Below are positions 23,812-33,726 of a DNA stretch of 64,000 bases, piece after piece. A model generated the notes under the pieces. It did not search any database and had not been told where the DNA came from. It saw nothing but the letters and a program-made list of their open reading frames with translations. The stretch is from Corynebacterium sp. CNCTC7651 (lineage in GTDB: Bacteria > Actinomycetota > Actinomycetes > Mycobacteriales > Mycobacteriaceae): assembly GCF_021496665.1 (NCBI RefSeq), contig NZ_CP071246.1, forward strand, positions 1 through 64,000, given 5' to 3'. A program made the translations under genes and the position numbers. How positions within the stretch are numbered: the stretch's first letter is position 1; the number at the start of each line of letters is the position of its first letter.

Positions 23812-26409
23812 GTGGCTCTCTACAGGAAGTATCGCCCGGCAAGCTTTGGGGAGGTCGTCGGCCAGGAGCAGGTGACCAGGCCGTTGTCCACCGCGCTGGA
23901 TAACGGGCGGATTGCGCACGCGTACCTGTTTTCGGGACCGAGGGGGTGCGGCAAGACGTCGTCGGCACGCATCTTGGCGCGGTCCTTGAACTGTGTGGAG
24001 GGGCCGACGTCGACCCCGTGCGGCGTGTGCCCCTCGTGTGTGTCGCTGGCGCCGGGCGGGCCGGGGAACCTGGATGTGATGGAGCTGGACGCGGCGTCGC
24101 ACGGCGGTGTGGACGACATGCGTGAGCTGCGCGAACGCGCCCTGTTCGCGCCCGCCGAGTCGCGCTACCGCGTGTTCATCATCGATGAGGCGCACATGAT
24201 CTCCGCCGCCGGCAACAACGCGCTGCTGAAGATTGTGGAGGAGCCGCCGGAGCACCTGATCTTCATCTTCGCCACCACTGAGCCGGAGCGGATTCTGGGC
24301 ACGATTCGCTCGCGCACGCACAACTACCCGTTCCGGCTTCTGGCGCCCGCCGCGATGCGCGAGCTTTTGGAGCGCGTGGTGGCCGAAGAGGGCGTGTTTG
24401 TGGACGAGAACGTCTATCCGCTGGTCATCCGCGCCGGCGGCGGCTCCCCGCGCGATACGCTGTCCATTCTGGACCAGCTTCTGGCCGGAGCCGGGCCCGA
24501 CGGGCTCACGTACCAGCTCGCGTTGCCGCTTTTGGGGGTGACGGACCTTTCGCTTCTCGACGCCGCCGTCGACGCCCTCGCCACCGGCGACACCTCCTCG
24601 ATGTTCCACACCATCGACGCCGTGATGGAGTCCGGCCACGAGCCGCGCCGCTTCGCCACCGATCTCCTCGATCGCCTGCGCGATTTGATGCTGATCCGCA
24701 CGGTGCCGGACGCGTTTGGGCAAGGGCTTGTCGACGCCCCCGTCGACCGCGCAGAGATCCTCCGCACCGAAGCCGAGCAGTTCAGCGGTGCCCAACTCGC
24801 CGCCCTGGCCACCGAGGTCAACGACCGCATCTCCGACCTCCGCGGCGCCACCTCCCCGCGCCTGCTGCTCGAGGTCATGATGGCGCACCTGCTCACCATG
24901 CCCGCCGCCGCGGGAGCCGCAGGAGCAGCCGCTGGAGCCGGATCCGTCGCGGGCGCCGGCCAAGCCCCCGCCCCGGCCGCGGGCAGCGCGGGCACCGCGG
25001 GCACCGCGGGCAGCGCGGGCAGCGCGGGCACCGCGGGCACCGCGGGCAGCGCGGGCAGCGCGGGCACCGCGGGATCCGCATCCGCCGGGGCGGCAGCCGC
25101 CGCGGCCGGGACGCCCGCCCCGAACCCGAGCCCCACAGCCGCTGCGGCTGGGACGCCCGCCCCGGCGCGCGCGGTGCCGCAGGGAGGTGCGGCGGCTGCC
25201 GCAGCTGCTGCTGCCGCTGCCGCGGCGGGGGGACGCAACCCACGCAGTGCATCCACCCCGGCCCCGCAGCCCGCACCCGCGCCGGCACCGGCGAAACCCC
25301 AGCCGGGACCCGAGCCCGAGCACGCGCCCGAAATAGCGCAGCCAGCACCCGGGCACGCGCCCGATACAGAGCAGCCAGCACCCGGGCACGCGCCCGAGCC
25401 GACCCGGGAGCCGAGCTTCGAACCGGAGCAACAACCCGCGCCGGAGCCTCCGCGCTCCGAACCGGAGCCGCCGCCGACCGCCCCCGCCGAGGGCACTGCG
25501 CCCGCACAGTCGGACGCGCATGACACCGCGGGCACCTCGGACGCCCCGAACACCCAGGACACCGCGGACGGCGCCCCGAACACCCAGGCCACCGCGGGCG
25601 CGCGGGGCACCCAGGACACCGCGGACGGCGCCCCGAACACCCAGGCCACCGCGGAGGCAGGCGGCACGGCGGACACGGATTACGACGCCCTCTACACCCG
25701 CATTGAGCGGGACTGGACGTCGCTGCGGCAGTCCGTCGGTACGCGGAACAAGGTCGCGGAAATTATGCTCACCGAGGCGCGTCCGCTTGGCTTCGACGGG
25801 GACACCCTAGTGGTTGGCCACAACACCGGCGCGCTCGCGGACCGCATCAACGCGGCGAACAACAACGCCGACATCGTGGCCGTGTTCGAGGAGAAGCTGG
25901 GCACCCGCATCGGCGTGCGGTGCGTGGTGGGCACCGACCCGGCCGCGGCGAACGTCCGCCCCGCGCCGCGCAAGGAGGTGTGGGCCCCGCAGCCCGCGCG
26001 CGAAGAAACGCCAAAGCGCCCGGAACCAGCGCGACAGGCTGAGCTAGAGCACTCTGAACCAGCGGAGGCGCCCGCGCGCGAGAGAACGCCGCAGCAGGCA
26101 GCGGAACGCGCAAAGGCGCCGGAACCGCCGAACGCGCCGCAGCAACCTGAGCGCCAGGACGTGCAGGCGCCGTCCCGGCCGGCGGCCCCCGCACAGCCAC
26201 AGCCACGGCAGCAGGACGAGGAGCGAGCGTCGGAAAGCATTCCGCCCCCGCCGGAACCGTTCGACGACGCGCCGCCTGAATACTCCCGCGAGGACGAGGA
26301 GCGCGACATGGCGTCGCAGGCGCGGGAGGAGGGTTCGAGAGATCGTCGTGACGCGGCGCAGGTGGCGTTCGACCTCCTCGCGGCGGAGCTCGGCGCGCGT
26401 CCGCTGTAG
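23812..26409 (+). CDS. dnaX: DNA polymerase III subunit gamma/tau
   Basis: An 865-residue clamp-loader ATPase. Residues 1-240 hold the AAA+ module: VGQEQVTRPLSTAL, Walker A GPRGCGKTSSARI, a zinc module LNCVEG...CGVCPSCVS, Walker B VFIIDEAHMIS, sensor 1 IFATTEPERILGTI, and the SRC-type region. The collar domain ends near residue 360. A disordered Ala/Gly/Thr/Pro segment of more than 250 residues follows, including tandem GTAGTAGSAGSAG units. A conserved region near residues 625-700 (DWTSLRQSVGTRNKVAEIML) is probably the polymerase-binding tau domain. A second charged Pro/Glu/Arg tail completes it. The protein is longer than usual because of the linkers. No frameshift-prone A-run for a gamma product is evident. 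Confidence 0.93.
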   Translation: MALYRKYRPASFGEVVGQEQVTRPLSTALDNGRIAHAYLFSGPRGCGKTSSARILARSLNCVEGPTSTPCGVCPSCVSLAPGGPGNLDVMELDAASHGGVDDMRELRERALFAPAESRYRVFIIDEAHMISAAGNNALLKIVEEPPEHLIFIFATTEPERILGTIRSRTHNYPFRLLAPAAMRELLERVVAEEGVFVDENVYPLVIRAGGGSPRDTLSILDQLLAGAGPDGLTYQLALPLLGVTDLSLLDAAVDALATGDTSSMFHTIDAVMESGHEPRRFATDLLDRLRDLMLIRTVPDAFGQGLVDAPVDRAEILRTEAEQFSGAQLAALATEVNDRISDLRGATSPRLLLEVMMAHLLTMPAAAGAAGAAAGAGSVAGAGQAPAPAAGSAGTAGTAGSAGSAGTAGTAGSAGSAGTAGSASAGAAAAAAGTPAPNPSPTAAAAGTPAPARAVPQGGAAAAAAAAAAAAAGGRNPRSASTPAPQPAPAPAPAKPQPGPEPEHAPEIAQPAPGHAPDTEQPAPGHAPEPTREPSFEPEQQPAPEPPRSEPEPPPTAPAEGTAPAQSDAHDTAGTSDAPNTQDTADGAPNTQATAGARGTQDTADGAPNTQATAEAGGTADTDYDALYTRIERDWTSLRQSVGTRNKVAEIMLTEARPLGFDGDTLVVGHNTGALADRINAANNNADIVAVFEEKLGTRIGVRCVVGTDPAAANVRPAPRKEVWAPQPAREETPKRPEPARQAELEHSEPAEAPARERTPQQAAERAKAPEPPNAPQQPERQDVQAPSRPAAPAQPQPRQQDEERASESIPPPPEPFDDAPPEYSREDEERDMASQAREEGSRDRRDAAQVAFDLLAAELGARPL
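24985..25080 (+). repeat. GC-rich minisatellite in dnaX
   Basis: Nine-base units GCGGGCACC / GCGGGCAGC repeat in tandem and encode AGT/AGS units in the linker of gamma/tau. Copy-number change would keep the frame. Confidence 0.8.
25520..25660 (+). repeat. Second dnaX repeat region (DTADGAPNTQATA units)
   Basis: Imperfect units encoding NTQDTADGAPNTQATAGARG recur two to three times. Part of the unstructured linker of the clamp-loader subunit. Confidence 0.65.
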
Positions 26410-26448
26410 ACTCGGGGGCACTTCACGCTTTACGACGAAAGGTTGAAA

Positions 26449-26835
26449 ATGACCCAGCCCAACATGCCAGCCGACATGCAGGAACTGATCCGCCAGGCCG
26501 CAGAGGTGCAGGCCGCGCTGCAGCGCGCGCAGGAAGAGCTGCTGAACACCACCGTGGTGGGCACCGCAGGCGGCGAGCTCGTTTCCATCACCATGACCGG
26601 TGGCGCCGAGATCACCGACCTGCAGATCAAGCCGGAGGCCGTGGACCCGGAGGACGTGGAGACGCTGCAGGACCTGATCCTGGCTGCGTACCGCGACGCG
26701 CACAACAAGGCCGGCCAGCTCGCGCAGGACAAGATCGGCCCGCTGACCGGCGGCGCGCTGCCGCAGGACGGCCAGTCCCCGTTCGGCGGCCAGCCGGCCG
26801 GCCCGGGCGAGGTGCCGTTCGGCGGCATTATTTAA
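26449..26835 (+). CDS. YbaB/EbfC-family nucleoid-associated protein
   Basis: A 128-residue DNA-binding protein of the YbaB family, regularly found between dnaX and recR. The core is [52 protein letters not shown] Gly/Pro-rich tail ends [15 protein letters not shown] at 26438-26442 sits 6 nt before the ATG and fixes the start over the in-frame TTG upstream. Family members bind DNA with low specificity and compact it. It follows dnaX by 39 bp and is separated from recR by one base. Confidence 0.9.
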   Translation: MTQPNMPADMQELIRQAAEVQAALQRAQEELLNTTVVGTAGGELVSITMTGGAEITDLQIKPEAVDPEDVETLQDLILAAYRDAHNKAGQLAQDKIGPLTGGALPQDGQSPFGGQPAGPGEVPFGGII

Positions 26836-26836
26836 G

Positions 26837-27463
26837 TTGTTCGAAGGACCGCTGCAGGACCTCATCGACGAGTTCTCGCGCCTGCCCGGCGTGGGCCCGA
26901 AGTCGGCGCAGCGCATCGCGTTTTACCTGCTGCAGACGGAGCCGGAGGATATTGACCGGCTCCGCGCGGCGCTCGCGGCTGTGCGCGACGGGGTGACGTT
27001 CTGCCGCATTTGCAACAACGTGTCGCGCGACGAGGTGTGTCGCGTGTGCGCGGATTCCGGCCGCGACAAGACCACGATCTGCGTGGTGGAGGACGCGAAG
27101 GACATCCAGGTCATCGAGCGCACCGGCGAGTACCGGGGCCGCTACCACGTCCTCGGCGGGGCGCTGGACCCGCTGGCGAACATCGGGCCGAAGGACTTGG
27201 CTATCGCGCCTTTGCTGCAGCGCATCGGCGGGGTGCAGCCGGACCTTGAGGGCCAGGAAATTCCGGAGATCGCAGAGGTTATCCTTGCCACGGACCCGGA
27301 CACGGAGGGTGAGGCGACGGCGAGTTACATTGCCCGCCTACTCAAGGACTTCCCGGGGCTGACGGTGTCCCGCCTCGCGTCCGGTATGCCGCTGGGCGGG
27401 GATTTGGAGTTCGTGGACGAGCTCACCCTCTCCCGCGCACTCACCGGCAGGCTTACGCTTTGA
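26837..27463 (+). CDS. recR: Recombination protein RecR
   Basis: A 208-residue RecFOR-pathway protein that clamps onto gapped DNA. The N-terminal HhH motif is [14 protein letters not shown]. The zinc finger is [16 protein letters not shown], and the Toprim domain contains [13 protein letters not shown] and [18 protein letters not shown]. The start is a TTG ([13 protein letters not shown]), because the stop of the upstream gene leaves one base and the MFEGxxxxLI start is conserved. It ends convergently with gatD, overlapping it by 11 bp. Confidence 0.93.
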   Translation: MFEGPLQDLIDEFSRLPGVGPKSAQRIAFYLLQTEPEDIDRLRAALAAVRDGVTFCRICNNVSRDEVCRVCADSGRDKTTICVVEDAKDIQVIERTGEYRGRYHVLGGALDPLANIGPKDLAIAPLLQRIGGVQPDLEGQEIPEIAEVILATDPDTEGEATASYIARLLKDFPGLTVSRLASGMPLGGDLEFVDELTLSRALTGRLTL

Positions 27464-28253
27464 GGCGTTCGAGCCTCAGCTTATCGACGATCGGGACCTC
27501 CAACGCCCCCAACTCCTCCAGAGTGATCCCGAGACCCCTCGCAATGAGGAGATCGGCGAGTTGGGGGTTTCGGGCGAGCGCGGGGCCGTGCATGTAGGTG
27601 GCGATGACGCTGCCCTGCACCACGCCCTCCACCCGCTCCGCGCCGCTTGAACTGGTGCCGCTGCCTGCAGCGCCGCTACCTGCAGTGCCGTTGCCTTGGC
27701 GCGCGGTTTGGGCACCGCCGCCATTGCCGATGCCGCGGGTCACCTTGCCCAGCGGCCGCGCATCCGGGCCGAGGGTGGTCTGGCCCATGTGGTTTTCAAA
27801 GCCGGTGAGCGGCTCGGTCAGCTCGGCGGTGATGCCGGCGCGCGTGGGGGTTGCCGCGACTTCGCCGATGGCTCGGGTGTCTAGGGGTTGGGTGGAAACG
27901 TCGATAAGCGAAATGCCCTGCGCCTCCGTGCCGTGCGCGTAGAAGGTGCGGCCGAGCACCTGCATGCCGGCGCAGACGGCGAAGATGGGGCGCTCCGCGG
28001 CGGCGGCGGCCTGGAGCCCGGGGGAGGCGGCGAGGCGCGCGGCCGCGATGAGCTGGGCTGCGTCTTCGCCGCCGCCGAGGGTGTAGATGTCGCAGTCGGC
28101 GGGGATGTCGTCGGTGAGTAGGACGCGGCGGATCTGCGCGTCGATGCCGCGGTGGCGGGCGCGTTGGCGCAGGACGAGCGCGTTGCCGTCGTCGCCGTAC
28201 GTGCCCAGCACGTCCGGCAGAATCAGGCCGATGGTCAAGGTGCGTTTAGCCAC
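27453..28253 (-). CDS. gatD: Lipid II isoglutaminyl synthase, glutaminase subunit GatD
   Basis: A 266-residue class I glutamine amidotransferase-like protein. With MurT it amidates the D-Glu of lipid II, delivering ammonia from glutamine. The nucleophile is in [14 protein letters not shown], the oxyanion region is [14 protein letters not shown], and the catalytic His is in [13 protein letters not shown]. Between residues about 180 and 215 is a Gly/Ser/Ala-rich insertion ([17 protein letters not shown]) before the C-terminal catalytic His, unusual for the family. It starts within the last 8 bp of murT, giving tight coupling. Confidence 0.9.
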   Translation of the reverse strand: MAKRTLTIGLILPDVLGTYGDDGNALVLRQRARHRGIDAQIRRVLLTDDIPADCDIYTLGGGEDAAQLIAAARLAASPGLQAAAAAERPIFAVCAGMQVLGRTFYAHGTEAQGISLIDVSTQPLDTRAIGEVAATPTRAGITAELTEPLTGFENHMGQTTLGPDARPLGKVTRGIGNGGGAQTARQGNGTAGSGAAGSGTSSSGAERVEGVVQGSVIATYMHGPALARNPQLADLLIARGLGITLEELGALEVPIVDKLRLERLKA

Positions 28254-29502
28254 GGTAATCCTCCTGCTTGGAAAGGGCCTTGCGCAGGTTGAGCAGGGCG
28301 GTGTAATTGGCCAGGACCTCCACGCGGCCCGGCGGGCAGGCGCGGATGGCGGCGAGCGGATCGTGCACCAGCGTGTGGTCCAGGCCGGAGTAGAAGAGGC
28401 GCACGGCGAGGTCAGTGCCGCGCTCGCCCGCGGCGACGACGGTGCCGGCGCGCAGGTTCTCGAAGTCGATGTCCCACAGCCAGGAGACGTCCTCGCCGTC
28501 GCCTTGCTGCGCGTTCACGGCGATGACCACGCCCGCGGCCTCCGCGTCCAGCATGGTCAGCGCCTCCTGCCAGCCGGCGGGGTTCTTGGCCAGCAGCAGG
28601 TGCACGTCGTGGTCGCCCAAGCCCACGGTGGTGTAGCGCCCGGCCACGTTATCCACGGCCTCCGCGGCGGCGACGGCCTGCTCCAGCGGCACGCCGAACA
28701 CCTCCACCGCGCAGGCAATCGCCTGCGCCGCGTTGCCGCGGTTCGCCCGCCCCGGCAGCTGGAGCTCAAGCTTCACGACGTCACCCCCAGGCACGTGGAG
28801 ACCCTCCTCGTCCACGCTGTAGTGGGGGGTGGGGCGGCGGAATGAGGAACCGTCGTCAAGCGATTGCACCGCGTACCAGTCGTCCTCCGTGCGCACGACG
28901 TGCCCGCCGGAGCGGGGATTGGTCACGGAATCGCCCAGCCAGCCGGTGCCGGCGGCGACCCACACCACGTTGGGGTGGTCCCAGGCGATAGAGGTGATCA
29001 GGACATCGTCGCAGTTCGCGACCACCGTCGCCTCCGGGTGCTCCATCACGGCGGCGCGCAGGGCGCGCTCGATGGCGTTGATCTCGCCGACGCGGTCCAG
29101 CTGGTCGCGCGACAGGTTCAGCAGCACGATCGCCTCCGGCGCGAGGCGCTGTGCCACGTGCGGCACGTGCAACTCATCCACCTCGAGCACGACGTGCGAC
29201 GCCCCCTCACCCGCCATCAGCGCCGAAATGATGCCGGCATCCATGTTGTCGCCGCCGTCGTTAGTAGCCACGGTGTGGGTGGAGCGCAGCGCGCCGGCCA
29301 GCATGCGGGTGGTGGTGGACTTGCCGTTCGTGCCCGTGACCAGCGCCGTCGGCCGCCCGCCGCCGAGCTGCTCCATGATGTTCGGGTCGATCGCGCCGGC
29401 AACCAGCCCGCCGATCATGCCGCCGGCGCCGCGTCCGGTGGCGCGGGAGGCGGCGGTGGCCAGGCGGGCGGCCGTCAGCGCCACGTGTGAGCGGAATTTC
29501 AT
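28246..29502 (-). CDS. murT: Lipid II isoglutaminyl synthase, ligase subunit MurT
   Basis: A 418-residue Mur-ligase-like protein that activates the alpha-carboxylate of lipid II glutamate with ATP. The P-loop is LVTGTNGKSTTTRML, with VVLEVDELHVPHVAQRL (catalytic Glu) and LNLSRDQLDRVGEI following. The C-terminal DUF1727 region is present. In the segment that forms a Cys4 zinc ribbon in Staphylococcus MurT, this protein reads SVTNPRSGGHVVRTEDDWYA and has no CxxC pair. TAGCCT ends 7 nt before the ATG, suggesting a leaderless operon promoter for murT-gatD. Confidence 0.9.
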   Translation of the reverse strand: MKFRSHVALTAARLATAASRATGRGAGGMIGGLVAGAIDPNIMEQLGGGRPTALVTGTNGKSTTTRMLAGALRSTHTVATNDGGDNMDAGIISALMAGEGASHVVLEVDELHVPHVAQRLAPEAIVLLNLSRDQLDRVGEINAIERALRAAVMEHPEATVVANCDDVLITSIAWDHPNVVWVAAGTGWLGDSVTNPRSGGHVVRTEDDWYAVQSLDDGSSFRRPTPHYSVDEEGLHVPGGDVVKLELQLPGRANRGNAAQAIACAVEVFGVPLEQAVAAAEAVDNVAGRYTTVGLGDHDVHLLLAKNPAGWQEALTMLDAEAAGVVIAVNAQQGDGEDVSWLWDIDFENLRAGTVVAAGERGTDLAVRLFYSGLDHTLVHDPLAAIRACPPGRVEVLANYTALLNLRKALSKQEDYRG

Positions 29503-29509
29503 GGGCCCA

Positions 29510-29515
29510 AGGCTA
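29510..29515 (-). promoter_or_regulatory. -10 element (TAGCCT) for murT-gatD, leaderless start
   Basis: TAGCCT on the minus strand is followed by 7 nt and the murT ATG. Confidence 0.45.
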
Positions 29516-29523
29516 CTCCCCGC

Positions 29524-30501
29524 CTAGGCCTCCATCGCCTCCACGGCGCGCGCGAATTCGTCTGCGGAAAGGATGGGAATGTCCTTGCGGTGGCCGTGCA
29601 TGGCTTTGCCACGCAGCTCGATGCCCTTCGCCGCGGCATCGGACACCACCAGCGACGTCTCCCGCGACAGTTTCTCGCTGTACGTCAGCCCGGCGCGCAC
29701 GCCGAGGTCGATCAGCTCGTCCGGGCAGCACGCGACATCGTCGGTCACTACAACTTCCATGCCGCGCTCGAGCCGCCCGCCGTACACGCCGGGGTTCTCG
29801 GCGGCCGCGGCGGCCTTCTCCGCGTCGACGCGCAGCGCGCTCCGCTGCAGCCCGAAGCGGTCGGCGGCGAGCTCGGCGGGGTCCACGCGCGCCACGTCGC
29901 CGCGTTCGCGCAGCTCAAGGTACATCGCGACCGTGGTCAGGGTTCGCTCCCGCGAGAGCTCGCTTTCGCTTATCGACGCTCGCTCCACACTCGCCTCAGC
30001 CCCCGGCGCCTCCACCCCGATCAGCTTTGCGACGGCCCCAATCCGCTCATCCGTCGGCACATAGCCCTGCAACCTGGCGCTGGCCAGCACGTCCACGATC
30101 GCCTCCGGCTTGGGCACGTGCCCAACACGCTGGCGCCGCCGCCCGCCGCGCCGACCCCGCGACCGGTTCGCCCTGGCAGCCGCGTTCATGGCGCGCCGCG
30201 CCTCGGAGACCAAAAAGCCCCATTCGGTGGGGGAATCGTGGAGGATGAGCAAGCGATCGTCGATAAGCTTGTCCAGCGTGCGCAGGAAGCGGGAGAAGCG
30301 GGGAGCCTGCGCGAAGTCCCCCGGCTCGAGCCCGTGCGTGTGGCGCGGCCCCGGGTCGCAGCCGGGGTTGAAGACCTGGTGGAACTCCTCGCCGATGCGG
30401 CCGGCATCATCGAACGTGACGGCGTCAAGCGTGAGCAGGCGGCCCGTCGACGGATGGATGCCCGCCGACTGCATGTGCAACGCCACGAAGGGGTAGGTCA
30501 T
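29524..30501 (-). CDS. DnaQ/epsilon-like protein with a degenerate exonuclease site and a BRCT domain
   Basis: A 325-residue protein in the position of corynebacterial dnaQ. The N-terminus YPFVALHMQSAGIHPSTGRLLTLDAV aligns with the exonuclease I motif, normally D-x-E-T-T-G, but reads H-M-Q-S-A-G. The second motif, normally HNxxFD, reads HDSPTEW. The third (H-x4-D) is not recognisable. A basic linker RSRGRRGGRRRQR lies between, and a C-terminal BRCT domain follows (GMEVVVTDDVACCPDELIDLGVRAGL). It is therefore probably not an active 3'-5' exonuclease but a structural or DNA-nick-binding protein. TAGAAT ends 7 nt before the ATG. Confidence 0.75.
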   Translation of the reverse strand: MTYPFVALHMQSAGIHPSTGRLLTLDAVTFDDAGRIGEEFHQVFNPGCDPGPRHTHGLEPGDFAQAPRFSRFLRTLDKLIDDRLLILHDSPTEWGFLVSEARRAMNAAARANRSRGRRGGRRRQRVGHVPKPEAIVDVLASARLQGYVPTDERIGAVAKLIGVEAPGAEASVERASISESELSRERTLTTVAMYLELRERGDVARVDPAELAADRFGLQRSALRVDAEKAAAAAENPGVYGGRLERGMEVVVTDDVACCPDELIDLGVRAGLTYSEKLSRETSLVVSDAAAKGIELRGKAMHGHRKDIPILSADEFARAVEAMEA

Positions 30502-30508
30502 TGCTCCG

Positions 30509-30514
30509 ATTCTA
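30509..30514 (-). promoter_or_regulatory. -10 element (TAGAAT) for the DnaQ-like gene, leaderless start
   Basis: TAGAAT on the minus strand, 7 nt before the ATG. It lies across the stop region of the preceding gene, so the two are separate transcripts or overlap. Confidence 0.5.
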
Positions 30515-31456
30515 GCGGCCCAGAAAAGCGGCGACCCACTGGTAGCGCAGCGCCGCCGACCCGCCCGCCACCAGCGCGACGCTCGCCACCGCGCTGAGGA
30601 CGCCCACCTTGCGCCGGCGGTCCGGGACGGTGTCCGGCGCGGGCACGGGCGCGTGCGGCATCGGCGGCAAGAGCGGGATGGGGTAGTTCGCGGGGTACTT
30701 GTGCGCGGGCAGCGGGCCGATGTCCAGCGTGAGGCGCGGCGTGCCGTCCACCACCTGGTGGTGCGCGCGGGCGACGACGGTCTTCCCCTCCCGCTCGAAG
30801 TGGCGCAAGGTCTGCGCCATGCGTGCCGACGCCCTCAAGGACCCAACCCGCTCACCATCCACCGCCACAGCGATCGTGCCCTGTTGCTCCGCGCGCAGCG
30901 TGCACAGGATCTGGCGGCGGGTGGGGTAGTCGGAGCCGGGCGCGCCGTCGAGGTACGTCATCGTGCGGGCGGTGCCGCGGCGCAGCAGCACCCACTCCTC
31001 AGTGGGCGGGTGGTTGGCGGGGATGACCATGCCTGGGTCCGGCAGCAGCAGCTTGAGTGTGACCTTGCCCCCGGACGGCGCGGTCGCGAGCGCGGTGACC
31101 TGCGGCGTGTACCCGCACTCCTGGATCCAGTACAACTCCGGGTACTTCCGTGCGCTCTCGGCCCCCACCGAACCCAGCACCGCCCCGTTGTAGTAGACCA
31201 CCAGCGCGCCGGCGTTGGTGCTTTCTTGCGCGCCGCCCGCAGTGTTGTTGCGGGCCGAGAGGTCCATGCCACCTGCAGTGTCGGCGCCGCCCGCAGCGCC
31301 CGCGATCTCGTGCGCGTTGACCAGCAAGACCGCCAGCTTCGCCGAGGACCGCTTGCTCACCAGGAAGCGCACCGCCAAGGTGTCGACATCGTCAACCACG
31401 ATGGTGCGCACCGGCCCGAGACCGTGATCCGGTACCAAGTAACTAGCGCCAAGCAT
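30512..31456 (-). CDS. Conserved hypothetical protein with a C-terminal membrane segment
   Basis: A 314-residue protein of unknown function. Residues 1-260 look like a mixed soluble region (LVPDHGLGPVRTIVVDDVDTLAVRFLV; LLVNAHEIAG; GTIAVAVDGERVGSL). A Pro-rich stretch (LPPMPHAPVPAPDTVPDRRRK) precedes a single hydrophobic helix GVLSAVASVALVAGGSAAL near the C-terminus. It may be a tail-anchored protein. The start MLGASYLVPDHG has no clear Shine-Dalgarno sequence. No catalytic motif is recognised. Confidence 0.6.
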   Translation of the reverse strand: MLGASYLVPDHGLGPVRTIVVDDVDTLAVRFLVSKRSSAKLAVLLVNAHEIAGAAGGADTAGGMDLSARNNTAGGAQESTNAGALVVYYNGAVLGSVGAESARKYPELYWIQECGYTPQVTALATAPSGGKVTLKLLLPDPGMVIPANHPPTEEWVLLRRGTARTMTYLDGAPGSDYPTRRQILCTLRAEQQGTIAVAVDGERVGSLRASARMAQTLRHFEREGKTVVARAHHQVVDGTPRLTLDIGPLPAHKYPANYPIPLLPPMPHAPVPAPDTVPDRRRKVGVLSAVASVALVAGGSAALRYQWVAAFLGR

Positions 31457-31572
31457 GGGAACTCACAACGATCGAGGGATAGTGTCGCGGAGCACCCTAC
31501 AACTGTCGTGGAGTATGCGCCTGCCGAATCGTGAGCGGGGGTGCTTTCGCAGACCCCCGCGCCGGCCCGCGC

Positions 31573-31644
31573 AAGGCCCGCGCCGGCTTGCGATGCGCAG
31601 GCTCGCGTAAGGCCCGCGCCGGCCCTCGATGCGCAGGTCCGCGC
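31573..31644. repeat. Two 36-bp GC-rich tandem repeats downstream of leuA
   Basis: Copies at 31573-31608 and 31609-31644 share AAGGCCCGCGCCGG and CGATGCGCAGG. A partial copy precedes them. The roughly 215-bp gap between leuA and the upstream hypothetical gene holds nothing else I recognise. Confidence 0.75.
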
Positions 31645-31672
31645 ACTAGCCGAGCGCGCGGCGGCGGTTGGG

Positions 31673-33547
<1,875 letters not shown>

Positions 33548-33553
33548 TTAAGC

Positions 33554-33595
33554 CACGGCCGGCAAGCCAAACTCCGCGACGGGGCGCCGGCCGTG
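33554..33595 (-). promoter_or_regulatory. leuA attenuator hairpin
   Basis: CACGGCCGGC and GCCGGCCGTG form a perfect 10-bp stem between the leader peptide and leuA. Its loop contains CCCGTCGCGG, which can pair instead with CCGCGGCGGG at the end of the leader peptide, providing an alternative structure. There is no T-run after the stem, so it may act on Rho, on pausing or on leuA translation rather than as a classic intrinsic terminator. Confidence 0.65.
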
Positions 33596-33605
33596 TGATC
33601 AGGGC

Positions 33606-33650
33606 CTAATTCCCGCCGCGGCATAGAAGGAGGAGCTGCCGCTTCGACAT
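33606..33650 (-). CDS. leuL: leuA leader peptide (14 aa)
   Basis: The tiny frame encodes MSKRQLLLLCRGGN with four consecutive leucine codons (CTC CTC CTT CTA). It sits about 100 nt upstream of leuA, before the attenuator hairpin. There is no ribosome-binding site, but TAAGCT ends 7 nt upstream, so it is probably the first codon of a leaderless transcript. Ribosome-mediated attenuation of leuA in Corynebacterium is known; this sequence fits that model closely. Confidence 0.8.
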   Translation of the reverse strand: MSKRQLLLLCRGGN

Positions 33651-33657
33651 GTGAGGA

Positions 33658-33663
33658 AGCTTA
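33658..33663 (-). promoter_or_regulatory. -10 element (TAAGCT) for leuL-leuA
   Basis: TAAGCT on the minus strand is 7 nt from the leader-peptide ATG, so transcription should start at or next to that codon. Confidence 0.45.
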
Positions 33664-33726
33664 CATCGGTTTCCGTATTCTTGGGGCATTTTTTGCTTTA
33701 CGACGCTCATTTCAAGCGCCACCCGC

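Noticed and set aside
24985..25080. CRISPR-like array in dnaX
   Set aside because: The units are 9-bp in-frame coding repeats with no spacers and no cas genes nearby.
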